Source: Oscillospiraceae bacterium (GTDB taxonomy: Bacteria; Bacillota; Clostridia; Oscillospirales; Ruminococcaceae). From it: a stretch of 7,877 nt of DNA. Position 1 is the stretch's first letter; the number at the start of each line of letters is the position of its first letter. Under the pieces are notes generated by a model. It made no database searches and was not told the origin of the DNA. It saw nothing but the letters and a program-made list of their open reading frames with translations. The position numbers were made by a program, and so were the translations under genes. The stretch is from contig JAEDLA010000063.1 of assembly GCA_016295545.1 (NCBI GenBank), positions 1 through 7,877 of the forward strand. Direction: 5' to 3'. This document shows positions 5,566-7,877 of the stretch, piece after piece.

Positions 5566-6795
5566 ATGAAATATGTAATTATCGGAAACTCCGCTGCTGC
5601 CGTCGGCTGTATCGAGGGTATCAGGGAAAAGGATAAAAAAGGCAGCATTACCGTAGTTTCCAATGAAATTCACCATACCTATTCTCGTCCTCTTATTTCC
5701 TATCTTCTGTACGGAAAAACTGATGAGGAGCGTATGAAATACCGTCCCGACAGCTTCTACGAGGATAATGGCGTTACAACTATGCTGGGACGTACTGCTG
5801 TAAAAATCAATCCAGACAAAAAGACTGTGGAGCTTGACGACGGAACAGCTCTCAGCTATGATAAGCTTCTTGTCGCAACAGGCTCAAAGCCTTTTATTCC
5901 GCCTATGGAGGGACTTGACACTGTTGAGAAAAGCTTTACCTTTATGACTCTTGATGATGCAAAGGCTCTTGATGCCGCCCTTACTAAGGACAGCAGGGTA
6001 CTTATAGTCGGAGCAGGTCTTATCGGACTGAAATGTGCTGAGGGTATATTTGATAAAATCGGACATCTTACGGTTATCGACCTTGCAGACCGCATACTTC
6101 CCTCAATTCTTGATGAAAAGGGTTCTGAGCTTGTTCAGAAATTCCTTGAGGACAAGGGCATTGAATTCAGACTGGGTACAAGTGCTGCTTCCTTTGACGG
6201 AAACAAGGCTGTACTGACAAACGGCGATGAAATCGAATTTGATGTACTTGTTGTTGCAGTGGGAGTTCGTCCCAATACTGAGCTTGTTTCTGAAGCTGGA
6301 GGAAGTGTTGACAGGGGAATAGTTACGGATAAATACTCCAGAACAACTATAACTGATGTATATGCAGCCGGAGACTGTGCAAAAAGTCACGACATCACAA
6401 CGGGAACAGACCGCATTCTTGCGCTTCTGCCTAATGCGTATATGCAGGGTGTTGCAGCCGGCCGTCACATGACAGGCGCTGATATGCCCTATGAGAATGC
6501 AATGCCCATGAATGCAATAGGCTTTTTCGGATATCACGTTATTACTGCCGGAAACTATGACGGCGAGGAGCTTGTGACCTGCGACGGCATGAACTACAAA
6601 AAGCTTGTTGTAAAGGAAAACTGTCTTAAAGGCTTTATAATGATAGGCGATGTTCGCCGTGCAGGAATCTATACAAAGCTTATCCGTGAGAAAGTGCCCC
6701 TTGATACCATTGATTTTGAGCTTATCAGCAGAAAGCCGCAGCTTATGGCGTTCAGCAGAGAAGAAAGAGCAAAACAGCTGGGAGGTAAAAAATAA
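5566..6795 (+). CDS. FAD-dependent NAD(P)H oxidoreductase, electron-input subunit of the glutamate synthase
   Basis: This 409-residue flavoprotein of the pyridine nucleotide-disulphide reductase superfamily should oxidise NAD(P)H and feed electrons to the four-cluster protein. The N-terminal FAD motif is VIIGNSAAAVG (4-14), followed by the LLVATGSKP strand (101-109). The NAD(P) motif is VGAGLIG (148-154), with acidic D172 at the end of the next strand, which tends to favour NADH. The second FAD motif is VYAAGDCA (265-272). It resembles the NirB/CoA-disulphide reductase/rubredoxin reductase branch, not GltD, the usual small subunit. No redox-active CxxxxC pair is present. The frame is open from a TTG at 5536 and an ATG at 5542, but the start at 5566 begins directly at the FAD strand and has AAGGTG 6 bases upstream. 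It overlaps the next gene by one base. Confidence 0.9.
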   Translation: MKYVIIGNSAAAVGCIEGIREKDKKGSITVVSNEIHHTYSRPLISYLLYGKTDEERMKYRPDSFYEDNGVTTMLGRTAVKINPDKKTVELDDGTALSYDKLLVATGSKPFIPPMEGLDTVEKSFTFMTLDDAKALDAALTKDSRVLIVGAGLIGLKCAEGIFDKIGHLTVIDLADRILPSILDEKGSELVQKFLEDKGIEFRLGTSAASFDGNKAVLTNGDEIEFDVLVVAVGVRPNTELVSEAGGSVDRGIVTDKYSRTTITDVYAAGDCAKSHDITTGTDRILALLPNAYMQGVAAGRHMTGADMPYENAMPMNAIGFFGYHVITAGNYDGEELVTCDGMNYKKLVVKENCLKGFIMIGDVRRAGIYTKLIREKVPLDTIDFELISRKPQLMAFSREERAKQLGGKK

Positions 6796-7520
6796 TGAAA
6801 ATTACTGCAAATCTTATGCATTTTCAGGCTCTTAACAGTGATGTTAGAAATTCTCCCGACAAGGAGATAATCATAGATAAATGTATCGGTCAGAGATACA
6901 TCGGTTCCGGACTTTCCGGAAAGAAGATAAAAATTAACGGAACTCCCGGAAATGCTCTCGGAGCTTATCTTGACGGAGCAAGCATCGAGGTTTTCGGCAA
7001 TGCACAGGACGCTGCCGGAGATACTATGAATGAGGGAGAAATAATAATTCACGGTTCTTCCGGAGACGCTACAGGCTACGCTATGAGAGGCGGAAAGATA
7101 TTCGTTCAGGGCAGTGCCGGTTACCGTGCCGGAATCCACATGAAAGCATACGAGGAAAAGATTCCGAAGCTTGTAATCGGCGGCTGTGCAGGAAGCTTTC
7201 TCGGCGAATATCAGGCAGGCGGCGTTATACTTGTTCTTGGCATCGGTCAGGACGAGAGCTGTCCTGTAGTCGGAAATTTCTGCGGAACAGGTATGCACGG
7301 CGGCAAGATCTTCCTGAGAACAAATGATATTCCGAAGCGTCTTCCGAAGCAGGTAGCTGTAAGCGAGGCTGACGAAAACGATATGGCAGAAATTGCTGCT
7401 CTTGTTGAGGAATACTGCGGTTACTTCGGAGGAGACAGCAAAAAGCTGCTCAGCGACAAGTATCTGAAGCTTTTGCCAAATACCAAAAATCCATATAAGA
7501 GACTTTATACCAATAATTAA
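6795..7520 (+). CDS. Glutamate synthase GXGXG (beta-helix) subunit
   Basis: This 241-residue protein corresponds to the C-terminal domain of a bacterial GltB, a right-handed beta-helix that in the large enzyme holds the amidotransferase and FMN domains in place. Repeats with paired glycines run from about residue 38 to 172, for example GNALGAYLDG (52-61), GDATGYAMRGG (90-100), AGSFLGEYQAGG (132-143) and VGNFCGTGMHGG (159-170). The remaining C-terminal 70 residues are helical and charged. No catalytic residues are expected. The start lies within the previous stop codon (TAATG), with GGGAGG 9 bases upstream. It is the last gene of the operon, separated from its enzyme partners by the two electron-transfer genes. 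Free-standing GXGXG subunits also occur in N-methylglutamate synthase (MgsB) and formylmethanofuran dehydrogenase (FwdC); the neighbours make the glutamate synthase role most likely. Confidence 0.9.
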   Translation: MKITANLMHFQALNSDVRNSPDKEIIIDKCIGQRYIGSGLSGKKIKINGTPGNALGAYLDGASIEVFGNAQDAAGDTMNEGEIIIHGSSGDATGYAMRGGKIFVQGSAGYRAGIHMKAYEEKIPKLVIGGCAGSFLGEYQAGGVILVLGIGQDESCPVVGNFCGTGMHGGKIFLRTNDIPKRLPKQVAVSEADENDMAEIAALVEEYCGYFGGDSKKLLSDKYLKLLPNTKNPYKRLYTNN

Positions 7521-7540
7521 ACCGTCAGTTGAGCGATAAA

Positions 7541-7560
7541 TTGTAAAACGCCCTTTACAA
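7541..7560. promoter_or_regulatory. Palindrome overlapping the glnA -35 box (candidate operator)
   Basis: TTGTAAA (7541-7547) and TTTACAA (7554-7560) form a perfect inverted repeat around six bases, and the right half contains the -35 hexamer TTTACA. It resembles the GlnR operator TGTNA-N7-TNACA but has 8 bases between the half-sites, one more than the published pattern. In read-through RNA from the glt operon it could also fold as a 7-bp hairpin, though the tail (TTTCAG) is a poor terminator. An operator role is inferred from position and symmetry. Confidence 0.4.
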
Positions 7561-7582
7561 TTTCAGCAGAATATAGTATAAT
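7554..7582 (+). promoter_or_regulatory. Sigma-A promoter of the glutamine synthetase gene
   Basis: TTTACA (7554-7559), a 17-base spacer and TATAAT (7577-7582) match the housekeeping consensus at 11 of 12 positions. Transcription should start near 7588-7590, giving a leader of about 70 bases. Its presence shows that glnA can be expressed apart from the glt operon. Confidence 0.85.
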
Positions 7583-7613
7583 AAAGGGGACAGATATTAT
7601 TCTGCCCTCTTTT
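7583..7613 (+). terminator. Possible glt operon terminator overlapping the glnA transcription start
   Basis: AAAG-GGG-(A)-CAGA (7583-7594) pairs with TCTG-CCC-(T)-CTTT (7601-7612), with one bulged base on each side and a 6-base loop; TCTT follows. RNA coming from the glt operon would contain the entire 11-bp stem. RNA started at the glnA promoter would lack the outer part and form a weaker hairpin. The T-tail is interrupted, so termination strength is uncertain. Confidence 0.4.
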
Positions 7614-7624
7614 CTTGCTAACTT

Positions 7625-7641
7625 TTCCGGTTCAGCCGGAA
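7625..7641 (+). other. Hairpin just upstream of the glnA ribosome site
   Basis: TTCCGG (7625-7630) pairs with CCGGAA (7636-7641) around TTCAG, then TTTT, and GGAGG begins at 7648. The stem is short and the T-run has only four bases, so it may be a weak attenuator, a 5' stabiliser, or nothing functional. It lacks the RAGGRY hexaloop found in the other two leaders. Confidence 0.35.
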
Positions 7642-7659
7642 TTTTACGGAGGTTACAAT

Positions 7660-7877
7660 ATGATGTGTTTTTCTCCTAAGGAGATACTGGATTTTGTCGA
7701 GGAAAATGATGTAAAGTTCATTCGCCTTACTTTCTGCGATATGTTCGGCAATCTTAAAAATGTGGCAATCATGCCTGATGAGCTGCCAAGAGCCTTTGAG
7801 TACGGAATCCCCTTTGATGCTTCATGCATTACTGACGGATATTCCGATCTGCTCCTCGTTCCGGACATTCAGACGCT
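7660..7877 (+). CDS. glnA: Glutamine synthetase type I, N-terminal part (cut by the window end)
   Basis: The first 72 residues are visible. They match the beta-grasp N-terminal domain of GlnA: FVEENDVKFIRLTFCDMFGN (12-31), a segment nearly universal in type I enzymes, then NVAIMPDELPRAFEYGIPFDAS and SDLLLVPD (62-69). The enzyme makes glutamine from glutamate, ammonium and ATP in the cytoplasm and supplies the substrate of the preceding operon. D53 aligns with Asp50 of the enteric enzyme, part of the ammonium site; Ser53 of that site aligns with C56 here. The loop between FDAS and SDLLLVPD is several residues shorter than in enteric GlnA. Two adjacent ATG codons (7660 and 7663) lie 7 and 10 bases after GGAGG (7648-7652); either may be used. 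Subtype and adenylylation site cannot be judged from this fragment. Confidence 0.88.
   Translation, partial: MMCFSPKEILDFVEENDVKFIRLTFCDMFGNLKNVAIMPDELPRAFEYGIPFDASCITDGYSDLLLVPDIQT

Noticed and set aside
6669..7298. A 209-residue open frame on the minus strand
   Set aside because: It lies antisense to the oxidoreductase and GXGXG genes, shows a composition typical of reverse-strand translation (Ser/Cys-rich), and matches no family I know.
1..7877. CRISPR array, insertion sequence, phage or tRNA genes
   Set aside because: I found no spaced direct repeats, transposase, integrase or tRNA cloverleaf; gene content and base composition are uniform and consistent with core metabolism.

Overview
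The window looks like the chromosome of an anaerobic Firmicute, most likely a Ruminococcus or close Oscillospiraceae relative. This rests on moderate GC, A/T-rich consensus sigma-A promoters, strong GGAGG ribosome sites, and an iron-sulphur-rich glutamate synthase cut into separate subunits. The genus is an inference from gene style, not from a search. The whole window is an ammonium-assimilation locus: ammonium uptake and sensing, glutamate synthase, then the start of glutamine synthetase.

Layout. Positions 1-110 hold the terminator of an unseen plus-strand gene, a long perfect inverted repeat, and the terminator of the minus-strand gene. Positions 124-1914 (minus) encode an ammonium transporter fused to a C-terminal PII signalling domain. 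Positions 1915-2491 are a 577-base divergent control region. Each direction has a near-perfect promoter (TTGACA, 17 bp, TATAAT or TATGAT) followed almost at once by an intrinsic terminator lying before the gene, so both transcripts look attenuated. In each leader the 5' arm of the terminator is shared with a small hairpin of 4 bp and 6 loop bases; all three such hairpins in the region have the loop pattern R-A-G-G-R-Y. This resembles the RNA targets of ANTAR-type antiterminators, which control nitrogen genes in clostridia.

Positions 2492-7520 (plus) are a tight five-gene operon: class II glutamine amidotransferase, FMN/[3Fe-4S] synthase subunit with two extra [4Fe-4S] clusters, a four-cluster ferredoxin-like protein, an FAD/NAD(P)H oxidoreductase, and a GXGXG beta-helix subunit. 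Together they cover the domains of a bacterial GltB large subunit, with an electron-input module that is not the usual GltD. Positions 7521-7659 hold a promoter with a perfect palindrome over its -35 box. From 7660 to the window end runs the N-terminal part of a type I glutamine synthetase.

Working together: the Amt-PII fusion takes up ammonium and probably gates itself by ATP/ADP/2-oxoglutarate; glutamine synthetase fixes ammonium into glutamine; the split glutamate synthase moves the amide nitrogen to 2-oxoglutarate with electrons from NAD(P)H. The most notable points are the paired attenuators with a common hexaloop motif, and the five-part glutamate synthase with an unusual reductase arm.
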